A stretch of DNA of 64,000 nucleotides, taken from positions 310,001-374,000 of the forward strand of contig JAWQUS010000022.1 of the NCBI GenBank assembly GCA_036365455.1, in the 5' to 3' direction. The DNA comes from Macrosoma leucophasiata (lineage: Eukaryota; Arthropoda; Insecta; Lepidoptera; Hedylidae). Position numbers and translations under genes: made by a program. How positions within the stretch are numbered: the first letter of the stretch is position 1; every line of letters begins with the position of its first letter. Of this stretch, positions 54,193 to 64,000 are shown in pieces. The notes beneath the pieces are model-generated. The model did not search any database and was not told the DNA's origin. It saw only the letters and a list, made by a program, of their open reading frames with translations.

Positions 54193-54405
54193 GATTAATA
54201 TTGTTTACTTTGTGTTAACATCTGTGGTGTATTCTTTATGTTATTTTTTTTTGTTCAAAAAAATGATTTTGTATTTTCATACCGCTACCCTAAAATGTCC
54301 TAATAGTTAATTTGTGGACAACGGGGTTGATTACGCTCCTAGTAAAATTATGTACCGAGTAATTGTCCTTGTTACTTTATGAGTGTAATTGTTTGTTGTC
54401 CTAAA

Positions 54406-54436
<31 letters not shown>

Positions 54437-55077
54437 TGTTTTTACTGCATATTTTCACTTATTTAGCTTTGTTTGCAGTTACAAAACATTATTTGAAGTT
54501 AGAATTGCTACTCAAAACCAACATGGCGAATATGGCGGGCAATCTCATTTTGACATTTTCATTTTTTAAATTGTTTTTTGATTATGGTACTTGGAGAAAA
54601 AATGTTATATTTTCTAAATACTATCTAAATAGATTGATCCCAAGCGTCAGCTGTAGCCATGTCGAACATAGTTGAAAATGATAAAATCGTTTGAATTAAA
54701 TGTGGCTGTAACTCTAAAATATATTGTTGAATAAATTAATTGTATTTTTTTCGGATTCTTCTTCAATTTACCCATTTTTTGAGCACGTGTATGAACCAGA
54801 GCCGAGCTCGCAACATCTCCTTTATATACTCGTACGTACACAAACACTTCTATCAATATAAAAACGTAACATATATATTATTATTAGTGCATCCATATTT
54901 TGGTAACTGACATATCAAGATGACGAACTATGTATGGCGGGGCGAGAAGTTCGAATTATAAGAAAGTTTAAAGATTCATTTGTACTAAAAACAATTTTTA
55001 AAGCATAACTATCAACAAATAATGACCGAAATGCATCAACATGTAATTAAAAACTCACATTTTATCAATCAAATATA

Positions 55078-56470
55078 TAGAGCAACACGGCCCACCGGCC
55101 GCGGCGGACCGGTGGAGAATAGCCATATGCAGGTTTTCCCCTCTGTCAATGTACAAGTACAAGTGGCATAAGGTGGGTATGCCTGTCGCAGAGATTGAAA
55201 TTGTTTATGTATTCTGTTAAACTCAAGGTGTGCTTCGTATTAATGGACGAGTTTTGTTGTGTACGTTTTACACAGAGTCCCTTCCCCCCTTCTCGTATTC
55301 GAACGATTTTTATGGACAGCCTCTTTGCTCACATTTGAAACTATTTGTTCGGAAAAACATGAGACCAATTATTATTCTTTTTGGATATTATATATGGACT
55401 AGATTCCCAGTAGGTCGCGAGTTCGAGCCTCGCCTGAAGTCAAATTTTTCTTTCCATTTTTCTTTAAAAATAAAATATTATAACTGATTTTTCTTATTAT
55501 TTTTGTTTTGAATTCCATTAAAATAGGTAGTTTTTTTAAATATTGACAGACAAGCAGACGGGCCACCTGATGGGAAGTGGTTACTGTCGCCTATGAACAT
55601 TTGCAACACTAGAGGAAAGTTATACTAGAGGAATTAGCAAATTTTTTGGAAGTCTGATTTTTTTTAAACAAAACTGTTTTTTGTTTATTTTGCGTATATT
55701 GAACTTAAAAGATTTAAAAAACCGACCCGATGTTGCGCTCCCTTTTTAAAACTCCCATGGTCATGAACAGACTAACTTTATATTTCAAACTCTCCCCACC
55801 ACACATAGTTCATGACGTCACATGACATATTATATGTTTAAATACAATATATATTTACGTACGTGTAATATGTATAATGCGTATATATCAGAATGGTTTC
55901 GCTGTGTGCTCACAGGTCGGCCTGCTCCTGTAATAAATAATTAGTAGTTAAGAATTCTTATATAAGTAGACTAGCTGTGCCCGCGACTTCGCCCGCGTGC
56001 CAATTTATGATACTAAACGTATCTAGCCGGACGAATTCGTGGGCGCAGCTAGTATAAAAGTAGCCTAAGTTATACCTTATTACATCAGCTATCTGCCAGT
56101 GAAAGTCCCGTCAAAATCGGTCAAGCCATTCCCAAGATAAGCCCCGCCAAACAGACAGACAGACAGACAAAAGTGGTAAAAAATGTTGTTTTGGGTACCG
56201 TGTATACATACATATGCATTTAGTAAAAAGCGGTTATTTCTAAATAACAAATAGACACTCCAATTTTATTTATTTGTATAGATAGGACCATTTATGTGGA
56301 ACCATAGAGCAACACGGGCCACCGGTCGCGGCGGACCGGAGGGCAGTAGCCATATGCAGGCTTTTCCTTCGGTCAAAGTACAAGCCCAAATGGACCTATG
56401 CCTGTCGCCTAGATGTTTAAATGTGTGCGTGAAATTGTTCATGTATTTTGTTAAAGTCAAGGTGTGAGTT
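55078..56470. repeat. Direct repeat pair (GAGCAACACGG family)
   Basis: Two related blocks of about 160 bp at 55078-55250 and 56306-56480, each with GCAACACGG..CACCGG..CGCGGCGGACCGG, AGCCATATGCAGG and GTGTGAG-like ends. Between them lie a tRNA-SINE tail and a reverse Lep1-like element. The frame of 135 codons at 56464-56871 has no recognised domain. Confidence 0.6.
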
Positions 56471-57355
56471 TTGTAGTAATAGAAGATTTTTGTTGTGTGT
56501 GTGTGTCACACGAATTCTCAACCGTAAAAAATGACAGACTGTTTTGCATCGGTAATAAACGCTATGGCTACTCCCTTGTTGCTCTATGTTTGGAACATTT
56601 AAACGAGTCGAACACAAGAAAAATAAAAAACAAATTAAAAAAAAAATACGACTGCAAATGTAACGAGGTAGAAGTGAAACCTCCAAAAAATTACATAATA
56701 GACAATAAACTTAGACTGTTTAATGTTTCTTATTTCATTATCTCTCACGTTAAATCTTATGAATTTATGTGTCTGTCTTTTTTTACTGCCGCGTTTTTCA
56801 TCACATCGAATCTGATAAAAAAAATCATTTTTGTCAATTTTGGGACGATTACTAATTTATTTTATTTTTAAGGTTTATTTTGATATATTATTTAACGCAG
56901 CAATCGTTATTCATTTTTTAAAATGTTATATGACCTATCACAAGAAACGAGACTTTTCAAAATGCATGGAGCTTGGGCCCGCACCTTGTACGTTAAATTG
57001 ATAGAAGAAGCATAAAATACTGAATCATTTTCAGCTATTCAAATCGTTTATTATACCTTCAGTTAATTGTCGTGAGTATATTTCAAAAACAAGAAGGGTT
57101 TAGTTGCAATACGGTGACATATTGTTGACGTACAAAAATTACACAAAACAAATATTTCCGACACAAAAACAACGACTCAAATTATTTTTTGAGCATTTTT
57201 CATAATTATATGTATTTTTCTCCATAAAATAAAAATACAACAAATAACAAGGGGCGGGCCCCACGTGAAACTAGTCATTTTATTATTTCCAAGCGATTAT
57301 ATGAATTTAGTTTTTATTTCGATTTAATGTTTCACTCGCTCTATATTTGACTGAC

Positions 57356-57599
57356 CTATGGCGCGATAGAGAGCGGGCGGAAGCGTCTCGCGCGCGCCGC
57401 GTTGTGGTGCTGCGCGGCGGGCGGCGCGGCCGGCGCGGCGGGCGTGGCGGGCGTGGCCGGAGTGGCCGGCGTGGTGGGCGCGGCTGGCGTGGCGGGCGCG
57501 GCCGGCGGGGGCGGGGGGGAGCCCGAAGACGAGGACGCGGAGGCGTTGGAGGCGGGCGGTGAAGCCAGGAGGAGCGCCGGCACTCCGCGCCCCGCGCTT
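57356..57599 (-). CDS. Unidentified gene, terminal Pro/Ala/Thr-rich exon
   Basis: Acceptor TTGTCCGCAG; 80 codons then TAG. Poly-Ser and poly-Pro runs precede about ten PAT/PAA-type triplets; the frame closes with RRFRPLSIAP. Very CpG-rich, so long open frames also appear in other frames and are shadows. Confidence 0.68.
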
Positions 57600-60500
57600 C
57601 TGCGGACAAGGCGCTCGGGTTATGGTACCATCCGCTACGACTAAAGGGCTCTTTCAATTTAGACGTTTCGCGTACGGCACGCGGACGATCATTTGTTCTC
57701 ATACAAAACGCACGGTGCGGCGTCAGTTTAGCGTCGCAGTCGCAGCGAGTATCTCGCTTGTAAAATAACTCGGTCAATACGTACGTGGAGTGCGAGTGTT
57801 GCGAGTGTTGGGAGTGGTGCGAGTGGTGCGAGTGCGGCTGGCGGTGGCGCGGGCGCGCGAACCGCAGGTTCAGGTCCCGCGCCGGGTCCGCCGCGTACTT
57901 CTCGCACGCGTTCTGCCGCCGCCGCCGCAACGCTGCACCGAACCAGACAATATCTTATAATACTACGTATGCAATGGACACTCCGACGTCCCGCCCGATG
58001 TCCCCGCCTCACCCATCACCCCCTTCGAGAGGCAGTTGGATAAACTTCAACAGTGAGGTTGCGAGCGGGCGAGCAAGCGGTCTATTTTTTTTTAATGGAA
58101 GTGGCAAACAGGCATGCAGTTCACATTGATGTTAAATGATGACTGCAGCCTACAGACACACGAAAACCAAGGTTAAAATGCAGATGCGTTACCACTCCTG
58201 AGGCCTAAGGTGTTATGCCTCTGTGCCGGAAATTACAGGACCTTGCATTACCACCTGACCGGAACACGATAGTGCTGAACACATTTAGCGGCAAGTATAT
58301 TAGGTAATGCGGTGGTGCCTACGCCCGCGAGCTATGTCACTGGAGCTCTACCACCAACTAGTAGAAAGTTTAAAATTTTTAGTTAATTTCGTCACGGAGT
58401 CAGTGCGACGCCCTATTTCACGATTGTTTAATCGTGCTACATTTCTGTGTGCGCGTGTACTGATTGATGTCTGTAGTAAGTAACCAGAATAAGCGTTTGT
58501 ATGGAATTTTAGCCTAGTGTCTGCGGTGTGACCAAACGACAAACATATTGAAAACAGGTAGTTTTCAATATGTTTGTTCAATATGTTATTCCCCTTCAGC
58601 CGAAGGATGCCCACAGCTGGACTAAGCTGGGCCAATTTTTTTTCAATGTCATGAATGGCAAGCCTATAAATACGAGTATCTACATGTAACCATCTTTTTA
58701 AAATACCGACAAGAATTTCAAAGCAATTATTCAATGCGTAATAAAAACAGACTAATGTTACCAAATTCCAGGCTCACTTTACATACATCCAGTCCCTATG
58801 TTATGGCCATTAAAACGTTTAATAAACTACCAGAATCCTTACAACGCGAAACGAAAAATAAAATATTCCCTAAGAATTTAAAAACATACTTGTTAAAAAA
58901 TGTTATTATAATATACAAGAATATTTTGACGATAAATTGTAAAAATATTTTATTTAAAGAAAAATGGAAAGAAAAATTAGACTTCAGGCGAGACTCGAAC
59001 TCGCGGCCTACTGGGAATCTAGTCCAGCCGCTCTTCCAATTGAGCTACTGAAGTCCTGCCCGAGTTGTCGAATCTTTCCTTCACATCTATTGCATTGCTT
59101 TATTGTAGCAGCAGCGCCATCTATTACCAACTATGCTAGTTAGGCAACCGATATAATAGACTTTGCAGTTTATTGAATATCGTAAAGAAGTCGCTTTTAC
59201 CCTTAATAATTGTTTTATATTATTTCGCATTAACACATGCTTGTGAAATATATTTTATTTAAAGAAAAATGGAAAGAAAAATTTGACTTCAGGCGAGACT
59301 CGAACTCGCGGCCTATGTCTTTGAACAACCTCTCCTCTTCTATTATAACTATTATATAATTTTGCGGTGCCTAAGGGGGTCTGTAATGTGATACTAATAT
59401 TATTATTCTCCAACGACACTACCATTGCAGAATGCAAATAAATTATTGAATTGAATTGAAGTTGAATTGAGATGAATTGAGATTTCAATGTAGACGCGTT
59501 GCCACTCTTGAGGCCTTGAATGATTATTTATTTCATTTATATTTGACTCATAATTGCCTCGGTAGCCTAGTGGTAGCAGGCCACGCTGAGGTCCTGGGTT
59601 CGATTCCCGGGTAGGAGGTTATCAGAGATGATGGTGTAAAGTCCTTTATCTCTGGTTCTAGTTCTATTTTCTGGCAATTGCCCAGTACCTCGAAGTTTGG
59701 TAATGTGCCCGGAGATGTCAACAGGCTCGCCACCTGTTACCATTTAGCGGCAAGTATATTAGGTAATGCGGTGGTGGCTACGCCCGCGAGCTCCGTCACT
59801 GGAGCCCTGCCACCAGTAAAAAGTTTTTACTGTCGCTTTTTCGTTTCACCGACTTTCAAATCAGAACAATGCTAAAGAAGTTTTCATTTAAGAAAAAACA
59901 TGTAGTGACAAACATATTATAATACAGTGCTTACGACCTCGAAGTTCGACCACCATAGTGGTAGGTATCAGAGTTACAAACTATACTGACCGGGCGTGAG
60001 GTCGGCGTGTGAGGGCGGAGGCCCGTCCCCGCTCCAGGAGGCGCACTTGGCGAGGCGGTGCTCCGCCCCCAGCGCCACCGGGATGCGGGAGCCGCTGCCA
60101 GATGATCTCTGCAAATGTTATATGCACACTGAATCAAAACTATACAGCACGCACGGCCCCGCGGCTGGTGTTGATCGCAAGCGATCTACTCGGTTGTGCG
60201 ATACGGGCGCGGTCGAGCGTGTGATGGGTGACCGCTAGTGGTAAATTAAAATGAGCGTTTCCGTGCTTCGACGAGCACGTTAAGCCGTCGGTCCCGGTCG
60301 CTATCGATAGATAGCAGTCGTTAAACCTTGTCGGAGGCCTTATGGGCGGTTGGAAAACATCCGACAGCGGGTTGGCCACTAACCCGTATCGTAGCAGCGT
60401 GGTGGAGTAAGCTCCAGGCCTCCTCTCAAGAAGGGGAGAGACGGTAGAGTGAGAGAGTGACGGTAGTTTACTCTTTGTGCGGTGCAGAGATCGGCAGTGT

Positions 60501-62454
60501 GTGTAGTGACGCACGTCAGTGAGGTCGCCGGTCGCGGCGCTCGCGGGGGAATCGCGCGTGACGTCTCAACTTTCGTGTTACACTTGATTTTACTGTTAAA
60601 ATTTCCGTACCGGACCTTATAACTCAAATAGTTTCTTAAAGAGTAAACTCCAAAAATCAGAAAATTGGTTGTTTTTTTTTTTGTTAATTAAGGGATTGCT
60701 ATTACGCATATTGCCAATCTCAAGTAAAACGATATTTCGTATTTATTTTAGCAGCGTAAAAGTTAGTATAATATAGGTCAGTCAATTATTTATTAAGTAT
60801 GTCAGTCAAGTGAGTTACAGTCAAGTTATTCGAGTAAAGCGATGGCTACTTTACCAGAACATTTACAATGAAGTTTTGGAGGCAACCTGAAAGGTCGTGT
60901 TTTCGCACTGTTATTCTATTTCACTATACACGGGCACTGTAATAAGCCTATATCAAACAAAATGCCACCAACTCTATTTATTTAATATAACTCAAAAATA
61001 CACGAAGAAAATTAAATAAAATAAGAGCACACCACGCCTCTTTCAAGGTTCCCGCCAAAACTCAAAATTGGTTGTTGTTTCGTTATTTTTTTATGTTAAC
61101 ATTTATTGTATGATAAAATGACGTTTGCCAGTTGACTTGACATATTTTTGAAAAAAGAAATACATTATGTTCTATGAGGTATAAGTTAATGTAATTTACT
61201 TACATCTCTAAGGCTATGAGAGTCACCGCCGGCGCTGCCGTCCCTTCGTAGTACAGAACCACTTCTAGAGAAAAAATGTTTTCTTATTTTAATAAGCGTA
61301 GACACCATCGCATAACATTTTGGCTGTACGGGGTATTTGTTACCATATACTCTATACAATACTGATGTTCTATTATGATGGGACTGGTCGGTAAATAAAA
61401 AGACGTCCGTGCGATGCCGGTGTAAATTGCAAACTGCGTTTATTAAAGAATAATACTTAACTCAAGTTTAAGGGTATTGTACACCGTACATTGGCTGTTC
61501 CGATTTAGACTGAGACCAGTACGACATTGTGTACTTAGGCGAATTTCGCTCTGAAATATAATCTTCTTCTTTTACATATATAAAAATGAATGTTTGTCTG
61601 TATGTCCTTTGTAGAATCGAAAATTACTCATTTGATCATGTGATGATCTTTAGCAAAGTTGTTGTGCATGAGCCCACGAAGGTTTCTGAGTTGGCAAATT
61701 CGACAGATGGCGCTACTGTCATTTTTTATTTGGTGACGTAGCAACGCGCGCATCGTTCAGCTAGTATTATATATATAAAAGAAAAAAAAAACGTAACTTA
61801 AACGTAAACGTCACGCCTATAATCCCCTAAGGGGTTGGCAGAGTAAATGGATACATTCAAGCATACATGCAAACACCCACGACTCGCCGGTTACGTTTTA
61901 TTCAATTATGTATGTATCTTCACGCCATATCCCAGGTTCTATTCAAATATCAGCGCATCTGCATTTTGACCTCTGGTTTTTGTGCTCTCTATAGGCTGCA
62001 GTCATTATTTAACATCTACGTGAACTGCATGCTTGTTTGCACTTTCATCTAAGTATATAAAAATCAATTGCTGTTCGTTAGTCTCGCTAAAACTCGAGAA
62101 CGGTTGGACCGATTAGGCAAATTTTGGTTTTGAATGATTTTTGGAAGTCCAAGGAAGGTTTAAATTTCATTTTCCCATACAAATAGACCGTATCTATCAA
62201 ACCTTTGACACATTATTTCATTCTGAGGCAATACGAAGTTTGCCGGGTCAGCCAGTAATAAATAAATAAAATGCGCTTACTATAGGCCACACAAATATTT
62301 GTCCCGGTGCGGGGATCGAACCCGCGACCCTTCGATTCAAACTATCATCTCACAGATAAAAAACATGTAAAAAATATACCTATCAGGTATCGCATCAAGT
62401 CTAGTTCTCTCTACGGCCGGACTCTGACTCTTTTCCCCACTCCTAGTTGAAGAT
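57356..62454 (-). CDS. Unidentified gene, last five exons (5' end outside window)
   Basis: Five minus-strand exons (62454-62380, 61264-61204, 60108-59991, 57932-57785, 57599-57356) have AG/GT borders and join in phase throughout, giving about 214 C-terminal residues. The order is: Ser/Arg-rich (SSTRSGEKSQSPAVERTRLD), Gly/Ser-rich (RSSGSGSRIPVALGAEHRL), a short ordered-looking piece (LRRRRQNACEKYAADPARDL), a His/Ser/Gln run, then a Pro/Ala/Thr tail ending RRFRPLSIAP. No enzyme motif is seen, and it looks like the disordered tail of a larger signalling or scaffold protein. The family was not recognised. An acceptor before the first exon shows that more exons lie to the right. Confidence 0.72.
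57785..57932 (-). CDS. Unidentified gene, His-rich exon (n-1)
   Basis: Acceptor TCGGTGCAG and donor GTACGT. Encodes LRRRRQNACEKYAADPARDL, then RFARPRHRQ, then a His/Ser/Gln repeat (HSHHSHHSQHSQHSHS). Phase joins the neighbours on both sides. Confidence 0.7.
58086..58357 (-). repeat. Metulj-like SINE
   Basis: Full reverse copy in an intron of the unidentified minus-strand gene. Confidence 0.87.
58950..59320 (-). repeat. tRNA-derived SINE, one full and one partial unit in tandem
   Basis: Reverse head at 58980-59055, body, leader, then a second truncated head at 59286-59315, giving a tandem spacing of about 306 bp. Other partial copies of the family: 838-950, 34028-34098 and 55394-55480. Confidence 0.85.
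59553..59820 (+). repeat. Chimeric repeat: tRNA-derived SINE joined to Metulj-like SINE
   Basis: The plus-strand tRNA-type head and body (59553-59738) stop at GCCACCTGTTA and run straight into reverse Metulj-like sequence (CCATTTAGCGGCAAGTATAT to CACCAGTAAAA). Confidence 0.8.
59991..60108 (-). CDS. Unidentified gene, exon (n-2)
   Basis: Acceptor ATTTGCAG and donor GTCAGT. Encodes 39 residues with SRIPVALGAEHRLAKCASWS and PSHADLTP. GC-rich against AT-rich flanks. A 5S-derived SINE starts about 40 bp away in the preceding intron. Confidence 0.72.
60147..60445 (+). repeat. 5S-rRNA-derived SINE
   Basis: Copy in the intron of the unidentified minus-strand gene; GATACGGGCGCGGTCGAGCG and GTGATGGGTGACCGC are recognisable. 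The tail is cut after GAAGGGGAGAGAC. A tail-only fragment also lies at 8127-8206. Confidence 0.82.
61204..61264 (-). CDS. Unidentified gene, exon (n-3)
   Basis: Acceptor TTCTCTAG and donor GTAAGT. Encodes SGSVLRRDGSAGGDSHSLRD after completing an Arg codon. Ends in phase 0. Confidence 0.68.
62380..62454 (-). CDS. Unidentified gene, exon (n-4)
   Basis: Acceptor TTGTCCTCAG and donor GTATAT. Encodes 24 residues ending LDAIPD plus two bases. The preceding exon must end with two bases of a codon and was not found inside the window. Confidence 0.65.
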
Positions 62455-62802
62455 CTGAGGACAATACGTAGTTATAAAAGGGGGGAGGACCAAGAGGGGG
62501 ATTTTGAATTTACTCGAGAACGTCAGATTATGCCTGAAGAAGCAGATGGACCGTATAGCACACCGCGGACACTCCGCCCAAATTCCATACAAACGCTTAA
62601 TTCGGTCTCTATTACACAGACATCCATCAGTGACGTGTATTTACACGCGCACCTGTGTGCGTAGCACGTACAAAATACCAACCGTCGCCCATAAGAGGGG
62701 AAGGGGTTGTGTATGTGTGCAAATCGGGCGGGACGTCGAAGTGTCCATTCTATACGTAGTATTATTACATATTCTCTGCCTATAGTGTCCGAGAACAATA
62801 AA

Positions 62803-63010
62803 AATAAAATACGCTTACACTTACAGCCCCACAGTAGGTATAAACCTGTGTCGTGGGTGCCGTTGTACACATACTACACATACACAAACACCCAAACCCA
62901 GAAACAAATATCTGTAGGCCATACAAATATTTGTCCCGGTACGGGGATCGAACCCGCGACCCTTCGAAACAAGCGGTCATCTCACACCGCTGGACTAACC
63001 GGGTCGTCAA
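62803..63010 (-). repeat. tRNA-derived SINE (GGTTCGATCCCCG family)
   Basis: Reverse copy. Head CCGGTTAGTCCAGCGGTGTG with B box GGTTCGATCCCCG, then tail with ACAAATATTTGTATGGCC and CCTACTGTGGGGCTG. Other pieces: 6778-6945, 7193-7240, 11915-12010 and 62268-62350. Confidence 0.85.
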
Positions 63011-63116
63011 AAATAATAAGAAATCAATTGTCATATTTCGTTGGTGGCCTGAGGGATTTAAAGAAATGTGGGGGATAACTTGTACCTTGTTGAGTAACTC
63101 TTACCAAATCTTCTCA

Positions 63117-63390
63117 CTGGTGGTAGAGCTCCAGTGACGGAGCTCGCGGGCGTAGGCACCACCGCATTACCTAATATACTTGCTGCTAAATGGCAGTGTT
63201 CAGCACTATCGTGTTTCGGTCAGGTGGTGATGTACGGCCCTGTAATTTCCGGCACAGAGGCATAACACCTAATGCCTCAGGAGCGGCGCATCTGCATTTT
63301 GACCTCTGGTCATTGTGTGGGTGTCTATAGGCTGCAGTCATCACTTAACATCAATGTGAACTGTATACTTGTTTGCCTCTTTTTTTCTAT
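63117..63390 (+). repeat. Metulj-like SINE
   Basis: Full plus copy; tail degenerate (GTTTGCCTCTTTTTTTC). Partial copies of the family also lie at 2258-2420, 3748-3815, 6940-7187, 23557-23745 (old), 34103-34212, 49450-49631 and 61952-62047. Confidence 0.87.
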
Positions 63391-64000
63391 TCTATTCTAT
63401 AGCTGTTTTTATCAGACTTCAAAAAAAAAAGAGGTTCTCAATTAGTCGGATTTTTTTTTTAACATAACACGATAATTACAATAATTTCGAGTAAATCCAA
63501 ACTTTCGGACTCCCCTTATTTACTATTGGTATGTTACAAATGAAAGTAGCAAAAAAGCAAGCAGTTCAGGCAGTTTATACAGCAGTATACAAACACCCAA
63601 AGCAAACTGACCCTTTAAAGCCAGAGTCAAATAGACAGCGAACCGAAAGCGTGGCGAAGCGTTTATATTTTGTGATGTATGTATCTAGTAGTATCGTTTG
63701 AATCTAGTCAGATAGAAAAGCGAAAGCGTGCCGAATGCGTGCCGATACCGAGGCGAACAGAAAGCGTGTGACGCCAAAACAAATCAAGGCGAGCGGAAGC
63801 GAAATGGTTGTATTCCCTATTCTGCGCGTTATTCGCTACCGACGTGAGGAGAGGAATTACCGCACGGCTTTCGCTCGGGTATTTTGTATGAATTACAAGC
63901 ATATATTCGGTACAGCGCGAGCGGTATTGTATCGGTAAGCGGTATTGTTTCGCTTGTTCGGCGAGACAAGCTCCGCCGCTAGACCATAGTAAAATGAGAA

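Larger units (their letters stand above)
49879..54434 (+). mobile_element. Full-length Jockey-like non-LTR retrotransposon
   Basis: About 4.56 kb with a 106-bp 5' UTR, two main open frames, a 3' UTR with AATAAA at 54404 and a poly(A) run of about 25. It is flanked by a 6-bp target duplication AATGTT (49873-49878 and 54435-54440). It interrupts a MITE whose halves resume on both sides. Reading frames are unbroken, so it may be young and capable of transposition; that is inference. Confidence 0.92.
49794..54822 (+). mobile_element. MITE copy split by the LINE
   Basis: Outer element with terminal inverted repeats AAGGAGATGTTGC / GCAACATCTCCTT. Left part 49794-49878 and right part 54435-54822 match the left and right portions of the two copies at 29071 and 30240. 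Flanked by CA on the left and TA on the right, so the target duplication is imperfect. Confidence 0.85.

Noticed and set aside
56464..56871. 135-codon plus-strand frame
   Set aside because: Overlaps an interspersed repeat also seen at 200-330 and 600-720; AT-rich and without recognisable domain.
57307..57930. Single 207-codon minus-strand frame
   Set aside because: It reads through two exons and the intron between them; the spliced frames have acceptor/donor support and different phase in the terminal exon.

Overview
The window looks like nuclear DNA of a moth or butterfly (Lepidoptera). It is AT-rich, contains spliced genes, and is packed with interspersed repeats typical of that order: Metulj-like SINEs, Lep1/Helitron-type ends (proto-core GACGAAGTCGCGGGC..CAGCTAG), RTE and Jockey LINE fragments, and several tRNA- and 5S-rRNA-derived SINEs. 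No bacterial-type operon, CRISPR array or phage module is visible. The species cannot be named from the sequence alone.

Three host genes can be reconstructed from splice sites and reading phase. (1) 6674-23856, minus strand: the orthologue of FIBP (acidic FGF intracellular-binding protein) in ten exons whose phases all join. About 30 residues expected between exons 8 and 9 were not found. The last coding part of exon 7, with its splice donor, is tandemly repeated in 102-bp units. Intron 5 carries a 1.3-kb minisatellite. (2) 28307-33969, plus strand: an acidic exon joins in phase to a large terminal exon encoding 13 C2H2 zinc-finger units. The 4-kb intron holds an inverted pair of MITEs, a Jockey remnant and SINEs. 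(3) 57356-62454, minus strand: the last five exons of an unidentified gene whose product has Ser/Gly-, His- and Pro/Ala/Thr-rich segments; its 5' part lies beyond the right edge. FIBP and the zinc-finger gene are divergently arranged.

The main mobile element is an apparently intact Jockey-like non-LTR retrotransposon (49879-54434). It has a coiled-coil/FP25K-like ORF1, an APE-RT ORF2, a poly(A) tail and a 6-bp target duplication, and it sits inside a MITE. Other stretches are: 1-6670, repeats downstream of FIBP; 24.2-28.2 kb, an RTE fragment plus MITE/SINE copies; 34-41 kb, a dense LINE/SINE mosaic including an R4/Dong-like endonuclease fragment flanked by TAA repeats; 41-48.5 kb, an AT-rich gene-poor stretch with only small MITEs and SINEs; 48.5-49.4 kb, a GC-rich poly(A) retroposon; 55-57.3 kb, AT-rich repeats. 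Nested insertions are frequent and allow a relative order of insertion to be read.
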